A DNA stretch of 64,000 nucleotides from positions 930,001-994,000 of the forward strand of contig NZ_CP013002.1 in NCBI RefSeq assembly GCF_001414055.1, read 5' to 3'. The notes below the pieces were generated by a model, which worked only from the letters and a program-made list of their open reading frames with translations, did no database searches and was not told the DNA's origin. The DNA is from Caulobacter henricii. GTDB lineage: Bacteria > Pseudomonadota > Alphaproteobacteria > Caulobacterales > Caulobacteraceae. Below, piece by piece: positions 11,721-18,821 of this stretch; within the stretch, counting starts at the first letter, position 1; every line of letters begins with the position of its first letter. Position numbers and translations under genes: made by a program.

Positions 11721-12990
11721 GGCGTCGATCCTGCATCTGCTGGGCGATCCGACGACCAGTGACGAGGCGGTCGCCTTCCATGCCGACGGCCTGCTGCTGG
11801 TCGAGGACGGCCATGTGGTGGCCTGCGGTGACCATGACGCCCTGCGCGACCTGCTCGGCGATACGCCGGTCGAGGACTTGAGCGGCAAGCTGATTACGCC
11901 TGGCTTCATCGACACCCATATCCATTTCCCGCAGGTCGACATCATCGCAGCCCATGGGGCCCAGCTGCTGGACTGGCTGGAACAGCACACCTTTCCGGCC
12001 GAGGCCGCCTTCGCAGATCCGGCCCACGCCGCCGAAACGGCCGAGTTCTTCGTGCGCGAACTGCTGCGCAACGGCACGACCACGGCCCTGGTGTTCGGCT
12101 CGGTCCACAAGGGTTCGGTGGAGGCCCTGTTCCGGGTGGCCCAGGCCCGCGACATGCGGCTGATCGCCGGCAAGTCCCTGATGGATCGCCATGCGCCCGA
12201 GGGCCTGACCGACACGGTCGAGTCCAGCCGCGCCGACATGGAAAGCCTGATCGCCGACTGGCACGGCAAGGGACGGCTTGGCTATGCGGTCACGCCGCGC
12301 TTCGCCATCAGCTGCAGTGAGGCCCAGCTGACCATGGCCGGCGAGGTTCTCGCCGCCCATCCGGGGGTCTGGATGCAGACCCATCTCTCCGAAAACCCGC
12401 GCGAGATCGCGGAGACGGCGGCCCTGTTTCCCGAGGCCGCGGACTATCTTGATGTCTATGACCGCTTCGGCCTGCTGGGCCCGCGCTCGGTCTTCGCCCA
12501 CTGCGTCCACCTGCAGGGTGAGGCGTTTCAGAGACTGGCGGACAGCGGCGGGGCGGTGGCCTTCTGTCCGACCTCGAACCTGTTTCTCGGCTCGGGCCTG
12601 TTTCCGCTGGAGACCGCCTGCGCCCATGGGGTCAAGGTCGGGATCGGCACCGATGTCGGGGCCGGCACCTCTTTCTCGATCCTCCACACCCTGGGCGAGG
12701 CCTACAAGGTCGGCCAGTTGCGCGGCTCGGCCCTGGATCCGTTCCATGCCCTTTATCTGGCGACCCTAGGTGGGGCGCGGGCCCTGGATCTGGGCGACCG
12801 GATCGGCAATCTGGCACCGGGCAAGGAGGCCGACTTCCTGGTGCTGGACCTTGCGGCTACCCCGCTGCTGGCGCGGCGTCTCGCGGGCGACCGCAGCCTT
12901 GAGAACCGGTTGTTCGCCCTGACCGTGCTCGGCGATGACCGGGTGGTGGAGCGAACCTATCTGGCCGGCGTCGAGCAGCATCGACGGTAG
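11707..12990 (+). CDS. guaD: guanine deaminase
   Basis: About 427 aa. It deaminates guanine to xanthine, feeding XdhAB. Amidohydrolase-superfamily metal motifs: PGFIDTHIHFPQ (about 72-83), a later QTHLSENP and HCVHL, and GTDVGAGTSFS (about 315). The GTG at 11707 is preferred because GAGGA lies 8 nt upstream; an ATG at 11689 in the same frame would overlap xdhC by 32 nt and lacks a clear ribosome site. Last gene of the uraH operon, followed by a small palindromic repeat that may end transcription. Confidence 0.95.
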   Translation: MQAFRASILHLLGDPTTSDEAVAFHADGLLLVEDGHVVACGDHDALRDLLGDTPVEDLSGKLITPGFIDTHIHFPQVDIIAAHGAQLLDWLEQHTFPAEAAFADPAHAAETAEFFVRELLRNGTTTALVFGSVHKGSVEALFRVAQARDMRLIAGKSLMDRHAPEGLTDTVESSRADMESLIADWHGKGRLGYAVTPRFAISCSEAQLTMAGEVLAAHPGVWMQTHLSENPREIAETAALFPEAADYLDVYDRFGLLGPRSVFAHCVHLQGEAFQRLADSGGAVAFCPTSNLFLGSGLFPLETACAHGVKVGIGTDVGAGTSFSILHTLGEAYKVGQLRGSALDPFHALYLATLGGARALDLGDRIGNLAPGKEADFLVLDLAATPLLARRLAGDRSLENRLFALTVLGDDRVVERTYLAGVEQHRR

Positions 12991-13017
12991 GGGCGGGAAG
13001 GCCTATCCTCATGACTT

Positions 13018-13053
13018 GCCCCCTACGGGCCGCTTCGCAGGTCAGGAGGGGGC
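13018..13053. repeat. palindromic intergenic repeat, CCCCCTACGG family
   Basis: 36 nt with GCCCCCT and AGGGGGC ends and the core CTACGGG...GGTCAGG. A related copy is at about 21610-21651. It lies between the convergent stops of guaD and the nucleoside hydrolase gene. Confidence 0.7.
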
Positions 13054-13071
13054 TTGCGGCACTGGCCGAGG

Positions 13072-14028
13072 TTAGGCCCGCATCGTCTCGGCATAGAGCT
13101 TCAGCAGCCCAGCCTCGTCCACCGCCACGGTGACGGCCTGGATCGGCAGGTCGTCCCAGGCTGACGGCCCGAACAGTTCGCCTTCGGCCTTCTGGCAGGT
13201 CTGGCCGAGGGCGATGCCCTCGGTGACCACGCGCACCGAGCCGCGCCGTACCGAAAACAGCGACGGATCGATCACATAGGCCGCCGCCGCCGCGTCGTGC
13301 ACGCAACAGCCGACCACTCCGTCTCGCTCGCCATAGAAGGCGGCATAGGGCTTGGAGATGGCGTTCAGGAACTGGCCCGCCGGGCCGGCTGACGCCTCCA
13401 GGGCATCCATATAGGTCGGCGACATTACCACCTGGGTCGTGACGTCCAGGCTGACTGCGGTCAGGGGCCAGGGGGCGGTGAAGACCTGGTCGGCGGCCTC
13501 GGGATCGTTCCAGATATTGGCTTCGGCGACCGGCGTGACATTGCCGGGCTTGCCGGCCAGGCCGAACGCCCCGCCCATGATCACCACGGCCTTCAGCAGC
13601 CGGGTGACCTCAGGGTCGGCCTGCAGGGCCAGGGCCAGGTTGGTCAGGGGGCCGACAGCGACCAGGGTCACTTCGCCGGGATACTGTCGCGCGATGTCGA
13701 TGATGGCCTGATGGGCCGGCTTGGCTTCAGGCTGGGCCGGAACAAGACCTGTCAGCTCCACGTCGCCCAGACCGTTCTCGCCGTGCACGAAGGTGGGCGA
13801 GGGGTTGCGGGGGCGGGTCAGCGGCTTTTCGGTGCCCTTGTAGATCGGTGCCGTCAGGCCGAAACGCTGCTTCAGATAGAGCGCGTTGCGGGTCGTGGTC
13901 TCGATGTCGGCATTGCCGTAGATCGTGGTGATGGCCAGCAGGTCGAGGTCTGGGCTGGCCTCGATGAACAGCAGGGCCATGGCATCGTCGATGCCGGGAT
14001 CAGTGTCGAAAATGATCTTGTGCGTCAT
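13072..14028 (-). CDS. inosine/uridine-preferring nucleoside hydrolase
   Basis: 318 aa. It cleaves nucleosides to base and ribose, supplying purine bases. The N-terminal calcium-binding signature IIFDTDPGIDDA is clear (about 5-16), followed by the family strand LLAITTIYGNA (about 31-41); later the central LVAVGPLTNLALAL and VIMGGAF are seen. The His-Asp near residue 243 (CCVHDAAAAAYV) fits the catalytic region. Start codon ATG, 9 bp after hpxZ, so it is the fourth gene of the hpxXYZ operon. Substrate preference cannot be told from sequence. Confidence 0.93.
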   Translation of the reverse strand: MTHKIIFDTDPGIDDAMALLFIEASPDLDLLAITTIYGNADIETTTRNALYLKQRFGLTAPIYKGTEKPLTRPRNPSPTFVHGENGLGDVELTGLVPAQPEAKPAHQAIIDIARQYPGEVTLVAVGPLTNLALALQADPEVTRLLKAVVIMGGAFGLAGKPGNVTPVAEANIWNDPEAADQVFTAPWPLTAVSLDVTTQVVMSPTYMDALEASAGPAGQFLNAISKPYAAFYGERDGVVGCCVHDAAAAAYVIDPSLFSVRRGSVRVVTEGIALGQTCQKAEGELFGPSAWDDLPIQAVTVAVDEAGLLKLYAETMRA

Positions 14029-14037
14029 GGGCAGGCT

Positions 14038-14454
14038 CTAGCGGTTTTCGGGCAGGGAGGCGAGGCGCTGGTCGGCCCCGGCCTGCAGGATGGAGACGTG
14101 GGCGGAGGCGATCTTCCAGCCCTCGGCGGTGCGGATCCAGGTCTGGCTTTGGCGGCCGATGCTCTCGGCCCCCTCGCGCCGGAACTCGACATGGGCGATG
14201 GCGAGGTCGGACCCGAAGGTGGTGATCTCGGTGCGGAGCCGGGTCCGCAAGGGAGAACCGCCGGCGCGCCCCTTGCGGAAAGCGGCAATGGCTTCAAAGC
14301 CATAGAGGTTTTCAGCGACCCCCAGCCGGACCGTGTGCGGCGAATTCCAGAAGGCCCCGTCGAGGGCTTCGAGGTCATTGCCCATCAGCGCGGTCTCATA
14401 GGCGTCGACCGCCGCTGTCACGGCCGCCAGGGCCACAGGATCGTTGAGGATCAC
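14038..14454 (-). CDS. hpxZ: HpxZ/AtzH-like protein (DUF3225, SnoaL fold)
   Basis: 138 aa with an NTF2/SnoaL-like fold: an acidic helix-rich start, FWNSPHTVRLGVAENLYG, then the strand-rich end SQTWIRTAEGWKIASAHVS. Close in character to HpxZ of Klebsiella purine catabolism and AtzH of the cyanuric acid pathway; both accompany an AtzE-type amidase and their exact role is unsettled. The start is a GTG whose GTGA overlaps the end of hpxY by 4 nt. An upstream extension of the frame is the shadow of hpxY. Confidence 0.85.
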   Translation of the reverse strand: MILNDPVALAAVTAAVDAYETALMGNDLEALDGAFWNSPHTVRLGVAENLYGFEAIAAFRKGRAGGSPLRTRLRTEITTFGSDLAIAHVEFRREGAESIGRQSQTWIRTAEGWKIASAHVSILQAGADQRLASLPENR

Positions 14455-15845
14455 GGCAGGTCTCCCGGCGGATGGGCGGCCACGACGCCCAGGCGTTGCA
14501 GGCGCAGACCCGCAGCCAGGGCCAGATCCTCGCGCCAGGCCGGTGCGATGATCTGGACGCCGATCGGCAGCTGGCCCGGACGGTTGACCGGTGCGGCCAG
14601 CACCGGCAGGCCGGCATAGCTGATCGGCTGGGTAAAGACGCCGAGGTTCTTGCGCACCGATACCCTCTGGCCGCCCATCTCCATCTCGGTCTGGCCGATC
14701 GGCGGCGCCGGGCACACCGAGGACGGGGCCAGCAGAATGTCAAACTGCGCGAAGGCGCGGCGGACCTCGTCGCGGAAGAGGGTGCGATAGCGGCGGGCGG
14801 CGTCCGCGAGGCTGGCCGGCAGCAGGGCCCCAGCCAGGAGCCGGTCACGGACCGCCGGATCAAAGTCCATCGCCGCAGAGCGCAGGTCGGCCAGGTGCAG
14901 GTGCGCAGCCTCGACCGGGGTCAGGCAGAAGGCGGCCGCCCGGGCTGCCTGGGCCCCCGGCAGGATCACGCGATCCCGGGCGTCCAGCGCCTTGGCGACG
15001 ATGTCGAGTGTTTCCAGCACCTCGGGAAAGGCCCCTTGGGCAAACCAGCCGCCCAGTATCCCGACCCGCAAGGGGCCGTCGGCCAGGGCCGTGATTCTGT
15101 CCGACACCGGCTCGGCGGCGCGCGTGCAGATTGCGTCACCTTCCACGTCGGGCCCCTGCATCAGGTCATAGGCCAGGGCCAGATCCTCGACCGAGCGGGC
15201 GAAGGCACCGGCATGGTCCAGGCTCTCGACGAACGGGAAGACGCCCTGGCGCGACAGCCGGCCATAGGTGGGCTTGAGGCCAAACACCCCGCATAGGCTG
15301 GCGGGGATGCGGACCGAGCCATTGGTGTCCGAGCCCAGGGTCAGGGGCACCAGGCCCGCCGCCACGGCTGCCGCCGAACCACCTGATGATCCGCCGGCAA
15401 TCCGGGTCAGGTCATGGGGATTGCGGGTCGGGCCGTCATGGGCGTTCTCGGTGACGAAGCCATAGGCGAACTCGTCCATGTTCAGCGCGCCGACCAGTAT
15501 GGCCCCGGCCGCTTCCAGGCGCTGGACCAGGGTGGCGTCATGGGTTGGCGGAGCGGCCTGGCGACGGATCTTCGAGCCGGCCAGGGTCGGCAGACCCTCG
15601 ATGTCGAACAGGTTCTTTACCGCGAAGGGCACCCCGGCCATGGGCCCAACCGGATCGCCGGCGGCGAGGGCGGCGTCAATCCTGTCCGCCCGGGCGAGGG
15701 CCCGGTCGGTGAGCACCGCCGTAAAGGCATTGATCGCAGCCTGGCTTTGGTCAATGCCGGCCAGGGTCGCCTCGGTCACGGCGCGGGCCGTGCGGCGACC
15801 GCTGCGGACCTGGCCGGCGATCTCGACGAGGCTGGCAAAGGTCAT
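14451..15845 (-). CDS. hpxY: AtzE/HpxY-family amidase
   Basis: 464-aa amidase-signature hydrolase. The Ser-cisSer-Lys triad is visible: Lys in VPFAVKNLFD (about 78), Ser in GGSSGGSAAAVA (about 153) and the nucleophile in GSDTNGSVRIPA (about 177). Together with a GatC-like small partner (hpxX) and an AtzH-like protein, this is the layout of atzG-atzE-atzH and hpxX-hpxY-hpxZ. In Klebsiella those genes serve oxalurate/oxamate use at the end of purine breakdown. Here pucG supplies oxalurate, so hydrolysis of oxalurate or a derivative is the best inference; 1-carboxybiuret-type substrates remain possible. ATGA overlap with hpxX. Confidence 0.88.
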   Translation of the reverse strand: MTFASLVEIAGQVRSGRRTARAVTEATLAGIDQSQAAINAFTAVLTDRALARADRIDAALAAGDPVGPMAGVPFAVKNLFDIEGLPTLAGSKIRRQAAPPTHDATLVQRLEAAGAILVGALNMDEFAYGFVTENAHDGPTRNPHDLTRIAGGSSGGSAAAVAAGLVPLTLGSDTNGSVRIPASLCGVFGLKPTYGRLSRQGVFPFVESLDHAGAFARSVEDLALAYDLMQGPDVEGDAICTRAAEPVSDRITALADGPLRVGILGGWFAQGAFPEVLETLDIVAKALDARDRVILPGAQAARAAAFCLTPVEAAHLHLADLRSAAMDFDPAVRDRLLAGALLPASLADAARRYRTLFRDEVRRAFAQFDILLAPSSVCPAPPIGQTEMEMGGQRVSVRKNLGVFTQPISYAGLPVLAAPVNRPGQLPIGVQIIAPAWREDLALAAGLRLQRLGVVAAHPPGDLP

Positions 15846-16060
15846 GGCGTGAAGGTCTCGGGGGCATCGTCGCCGGCCTCGGCCAGAGCGGTGACGAAGA
15901 CCGCGGCCTGCAGGCGCAGCAGGGACAGGTTCTCGCCGATGGCCTGTAGCGTCGGCTCCGGCAGGGTCAGGTCCAGCTCCGCCGCCCGGGTCAGGGCAAA
16001 GGCGGCGACCTCGTCGTCCCTGAGGTTCAGAAAGGCATTGAGCGCCACATCGATCGCCAT
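15842..16060 (-). CDS. hpxX: HpxX/AtzG-like small subunit (DUF4089, GatC-like)
   Basis: 72 aa, mostly helical, with LQAIGENLSLLRLQAAVF in the middle and an acidic end. AtzG-type proteins resemble GatC and wrap around the AtzE amidase as an obligate partner. The ATG at 16060 is chosen, with GGGAGAG about 11-17 nt upstream; a TTG in the same frame at 16078 is possible. Its stop overlaps the hpxY start as ATGA. First gene of hpxX-hpxY-hpxZ-nucleoside hydrolase. Operator site B lies 16 bp before the start. Confidence 0.82.
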   Translation of the reverse strand: MAIDVALNAFLNLRDDEVAAFALTRAAELDLTLPEPTLQAIGENLSLLRLQAAVFVTALAEAGDDAPETFTP

Positions 16061-16075
16061 GGAGGGGCGCTCTCC

Positions 16076-16097
16076 CAAGTAAGAAAATTCTTCATAT
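16076..16097. promoter_or_regulatory. predicted purine-regulon operator, site B
   Basis: Plus strand: CAAGT, 12 nt (AAGAAAATTCTT), CATAT. It keeps all eight invariant positions of the motif. It lies 16-37 bp upstream of the hpxX ATG, where it would overlap or sit just downstream of the promoter, consistent with repression. Confidence 0.65.
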
Positions 16098-16275
16098 ACC
16101 GGCGGCGCGCGCCGACGCTAGTCTTGCCGCAAGCCCACGCCCCGGTGCGCCGGGACGCCCACGCGCAAGACAGTTCGGCCAGCCATCGCCTGCCAGACAG
16201 GCACTGCGCCCCCCATGGTCCGCAAGCCGACACCCAGGCCTTGGCACCCGATCACATTCCGGTGCGAGATTGCCG

Positions 16276-16297
16276 GGTGTAATAAAGGGCTTACTTA
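16276..16297. promoter_or_regulatory. predicted purine-regulon operator, site C
   Basis: Plus strand: GGTGT, 12 nt (AATAAAGGGCTT), ACTTA, immediately before the ATG at 16298. All eight invariant positions are kept. The only Shine-Dalgarno-like stretch of the downstream gene (AAAGGG) lies inside the site. Confidence 0.7.
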
Positions 16298-17245
16298 ATG
16301 CACCACCGGCTTGCTTCCACCCCCGAGACCATCCGCTTTGGCATGTTCGATGCGGCCTTCGACCCGGTCCTGACCATTGCTTCGGGCGACAGCGTCACCT
16401 TTGAGTGCGTGTCCGGCGGTGTCGAGGTAATGCCGGCACCGGGCAGCGGCCTGAGCATTCCGCCGGCCCTGCAGGCCATCCACGACGCCAGGCCCGAGCG
16501 GATCGGGCCCCACATCCTGACCGGCCCGGTGGCCATCGCCGGGGCCGAGCCGGGCGACACCCTGGAGGTGCGGATCGAGGCGGTGGAGCCCAACAACGAC
16601 TGGGGCTATTGCGCCGTCCGCCCCCTGGCCGGGACCCTGCCGGAGGACTTCTCCGAACGCTATGTCAGCCATATCGCGGTCGATCGCGCGACGGGGACCT
16701 GCAAGCCCGACTGGGGGCCGACCCTGCCGCTGAAGCCGTTTTTCGGCACCATGGGCGTGGCCCCGCCGGCCCGCTATGGCCGCCTGTCCAGCCGCGAGCC
16801 GCGCGAGCACGGCGGCAATATGGACAACAAGGAGCTGGGGGCCGGCGCGACCCTGTTCCTGCCGGTCTGGGTTCCGGGCGCCAACTTCTCGGTCGGCGAC
16901 GGCCATGGCCGCCAGGGCGATGGCGAGGTCTGCGTCAATGCGCTGGAGATGGGCCTGACCGGGACCTTCACCTTCGTGCTGCACAAGGCGGCCGATCTGG
17001 GCGTGGCGATCTGGCCGCGCGCCGAGACCCCGACCCACTACATCGTCATGGGCTTCCACGAGGATCTCGACCTGGCGATGAAACAGGCCCTGCGCGGCAT
17101 GATCGACTTCATCACCGCCCGCTCGGCCCTGACCAGCGTCCAGGCCTACCAGTTCTGCTCCCTGGCCGTGGACTTCCGCGTCACCCAGACGGTGAATGGC
17201 GAGAAGGGCGTGCATGGCATGCTGGAGAAGGGTGTGCTTTTCTGA
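16298..17245 (+). CDS. acetamidase/formamidase family amidase (FmdA/AmdA)
   Basis: 315 aa. The family hydrolyses short amides such as formamide and acetamide to ammonia and the acid. Seen: IASGDSVTFECVSGG near the start, HILTGPVAIAGAEPGDTL (about 70-87), NMDNKELGAGATLFLPV (about 170) and the signature GDGHGRQGDGEV (about 205). The length fits. It is a single gene on the plus strand with purine operator C abutting its start, so its substrate is probably made in purine breakdown: oxamate, formamide or a carbamoyl compound are candidates. It could supply the step done by HpxW elsewhere; that is inference only. Confidence 0.9.
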   Translation: MHHRLASTPETIRFGMFDAAFDPVLTIASGDSVTFECVSGGVEVMPAPGSGLSIPPALQAIHDARPERIGPHILTGPVAIAGAEPGDTLEVRIEAVEPNNDWGYCAVRPLAGTLPEDFSERYVSHIAVDRATGTCKPDWGPTLPLKPFFGTMGVAPPARYGRLSSREPREHGGNMDNKELGAGATLFLPVWVPGANFSVGDGHGRQGDGEVCVNALEMGLTGTFTFVLHKAADLGVAIWPRAETPTHYIVMGFHEDLDLAMKQALRGMIDFITARSALTSVQAYQFCSLAVDFRVTQTVNGEKGVHGMLEKGVLF

Positions 17246-17337
17246 TCCGGCCCTGTGGACGTCCATCGGGCCCGATGCCCCATAAGGCAAGATGGATGTC
17301 GATCCAGGGTGCCGGCCCTGTCCGAAGAGGTTCCCGC

Positions 17338-18012
17338 ATGAAAAAGTCGATAGCCCTTGCGCTCTTCCTGGCCTTCGCTGCCTGTTCGCCCAAGCCGGCC
17401 AATGACAAGGCCGCGGTGCCAGCCGTGGCCAAGCCCGCGCCGGTCAGTGTCCCGGCCGGGGCCTACACGCTGGACAAGAGCCATGCGAGCCTTGTGTTCA
17501 AGCTCAGCCATCTGGGGTTTTCGAACTACACGGCCAGCTTTGGCGAGTTCGATGCCAAGCTGACCTTTGATCCGGCCAGGCCCGAGACCAGCACGCTGGA
17601 GGCCACGATCGATCCGCGCTCCCTGACGCTGCCGACGCCGCCGGCCGGGTTCAAGGACGAACTGCTCGGCCCCCAATGGCTGAACGCCAGGCAGCATCCG
17701 GCCATCACCTTCAGATCGACCAAGGTCGAGGTGACCGGCGCTGACACGGCCAAGATAACCGGCGACTTTGCCCTGAACGGCGTCACCAGGCCGGTGGTGT
17801 TGGAGGCGAAATTCAACGGTGGCTATGCCGGTCACCCGATGGATCCGAACGCCCGCATCGGCTTCTCGGCCACGGGCACCTTCAAGCGTTCGGACTTCGG
17901 CATCGCCTATGGCGTGCCCGCGCCCGGCACGACCATGGGCGTGGGCGATCAGGTGGCTGTGGCCATCGAAACCGAGTTCAGCGGCCCGCCGCTGGCGGCG
18001 GCGGCGAAGTAG
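17338..18012 (+). CDS. YceI-family lipoprotein
   Basis: 224 aa. Signal peptide at 1-16 ending LAFAAC, a plausible lipobox with Cys16. Next come a Pro/Ala/Lys-rich tether and a YceI lipocalin-like barrel (about 40-215), with YTLDKSHASLVFKLSHLGFS and, later, SATGTFKRSDFGIAYGVP. YceI proteins bind long isoprenoid or amphiphilic ligands in the periplasm; no enzymatic role is assigned. GAGG lies upstream of the ATG at 17338. No clear tie to the purine genes beyond position. Confidence 0.88.
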   Translation: MKKSIALALFLAFAACSPKPANDKAAVPAVAKPAPVSVPAGAYTLDKSHASLVFKLSHLGFSNYTASFGEFDAKLTFDPARPETSTLEATIDPRSLTLPTPPAGFKDELLGPQWLNARQHPAITFRSTKVEVTGADTAKITGDFALNGVTRPVVLEAKFNGGYAGHPMDPNARIGFSATGTFKRSDFGIAYGVPAPGTTMGVGDQVAVAIETEFSGPPLAAAAK

Positions 18013-18016
18013 GGCA

Positions 18017-18135
18017 AAAGATCCTCCCCTTTCGGGGGAGGCGGCCCGGAGGGCCGGAGGGGGCTTGCTCGGCCAAGCTCCAAAAGGCCCCCTCAGTCGC
18101 TATGCGACAGCTCCCCCAAAGGGGGAGCATCTTTC
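18017..18135. repeat. compound palindromic intergenic repeat
   Basis: Nested hairpins: CTCCCC/GGGGGAG, CGGCCC/GGGCCG, AGGGGGC...GCCCCCT, GTCGC/GCGAC, CTCCCCC/GGGGGAG, framed by AAAGAT at 18017-18022 and ATCTTT at 18129-18134. It sits between convergent yceI and tetR stops. A shorter related piece is at about 21670-21716. Likely a multi-copy element that also acts as a bidirectional terminator. Confidence 0.75.
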
Positions 18136-18140
18136 CGTTC

Positions 18141-18821
18141 CTAGCGCTGTCCCGCCGTCAGATAGCCCTCGAGCACGGCCAGGGCATGGGCCAGCCGGGC
18201 CTTTCGCCACTCGGCGGTGCTCATGTCGGTGTCCAGGGTGGCCGACAGGGAATAGCCGTTGGCGAGGTGGAAGCGGCTCATGGCGGCGATGGTCACATAG
18301 ATCTGGACGGGGTCGAGATCGGGGCGGAACAGGCCCTGTTTCTGGCCACTGTCGATCAGACGCTCGATGGTCCGGCGCAGCGGAAAGGCGGTCTCGGTGA
18401 CGACCCGCGACTGGGCCGCGAACTTGCCGTGCATCAGGTTTTCATTGCGCAGCAGGCCCTCGAACTTCGGGTTCTTCTCGAAGTAGTTGAAGGTGAAGCG
18501 CTGCAGCGCCAGCAGGCCGTCGAGGGGCTTGTCGAAGTCGATCTTCAGCTCGGCCTCGCGGGCCCGCAGGTCGACATAGGCGGCCTCGAGAACGGCCAGG
18601 TACAGGCCCTTCTTGTCGCCGAAATAGTGGTAGAGCATGCGGATATTGCACTTGGCCGCCTTGACGATCCGCTCGATCCGGGCCCCGGCAAAGCCGGCCT
18701 GGGAGAACTCCTTGAGGGCCGCGGCGAGGATGGCCTTGCGGGTGCGCTCGGCATCGCGCTTGCGCGGGACGCGAAGGCTTTCCACGAGGTCAGGCGTGTC
18801 GAGCACGGCGGCTTCGGTCAC
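18141..18821 (-). CDS. TetR-family regulator, candidate repressor of the purine regulon
   Basis: 226 aa. N-terminal TetR helix-turn-helix at about 22-70 (KAILAAALKEFSQAGFAGAR ... NIRMLYHYFGDKKGLY). The C-terminal ligand domain includes NYFEKNPKFEGLLRNENLMHG and looks like the RutR/TetR_C group, though assignment is tentative. Its ATG overlaps the puuD stop (ATGA), so it is the last gene of allC-pucG-puuE-uraD-puuD-tetR. That position, and the 22-bp dyad of a size typical for TetR operators at four purine promoters, make it the likely regulator, sensing a pathway intermediate. Autoregulation through site D would follow. Confidence 0.85.
   Translation of the reverse strand: MTEAAVLDTPDLVESLRVPRKRDAERTRKAILAAALKEFSQAGFAGARIERIVKAAKCNIRMLYHYFGDKKGLYLAVLEAAYVDLRAREAELKIDFDKPLDGLLALQRFTFNYFEKNPKFEGLLRNENLMHGKFAAQSRVVTETAFPLRRTIERLIDSGQKQGLFRPDLDPVQIYVTIAAMSRFHLANGYSLSATLDTDMSTAEWRKARLAHALAVLEGYLTAGQR

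Noticed and set aside
16405-17337. Long in-frame N-terminal extension of the YceI gene overlapping the acetamidase gene
   Set aside because: It is the out-of-frame reading of the acetamidase gene, Arg/Gly/Pro-rich; the signal peptide at 17338 marks the real start.
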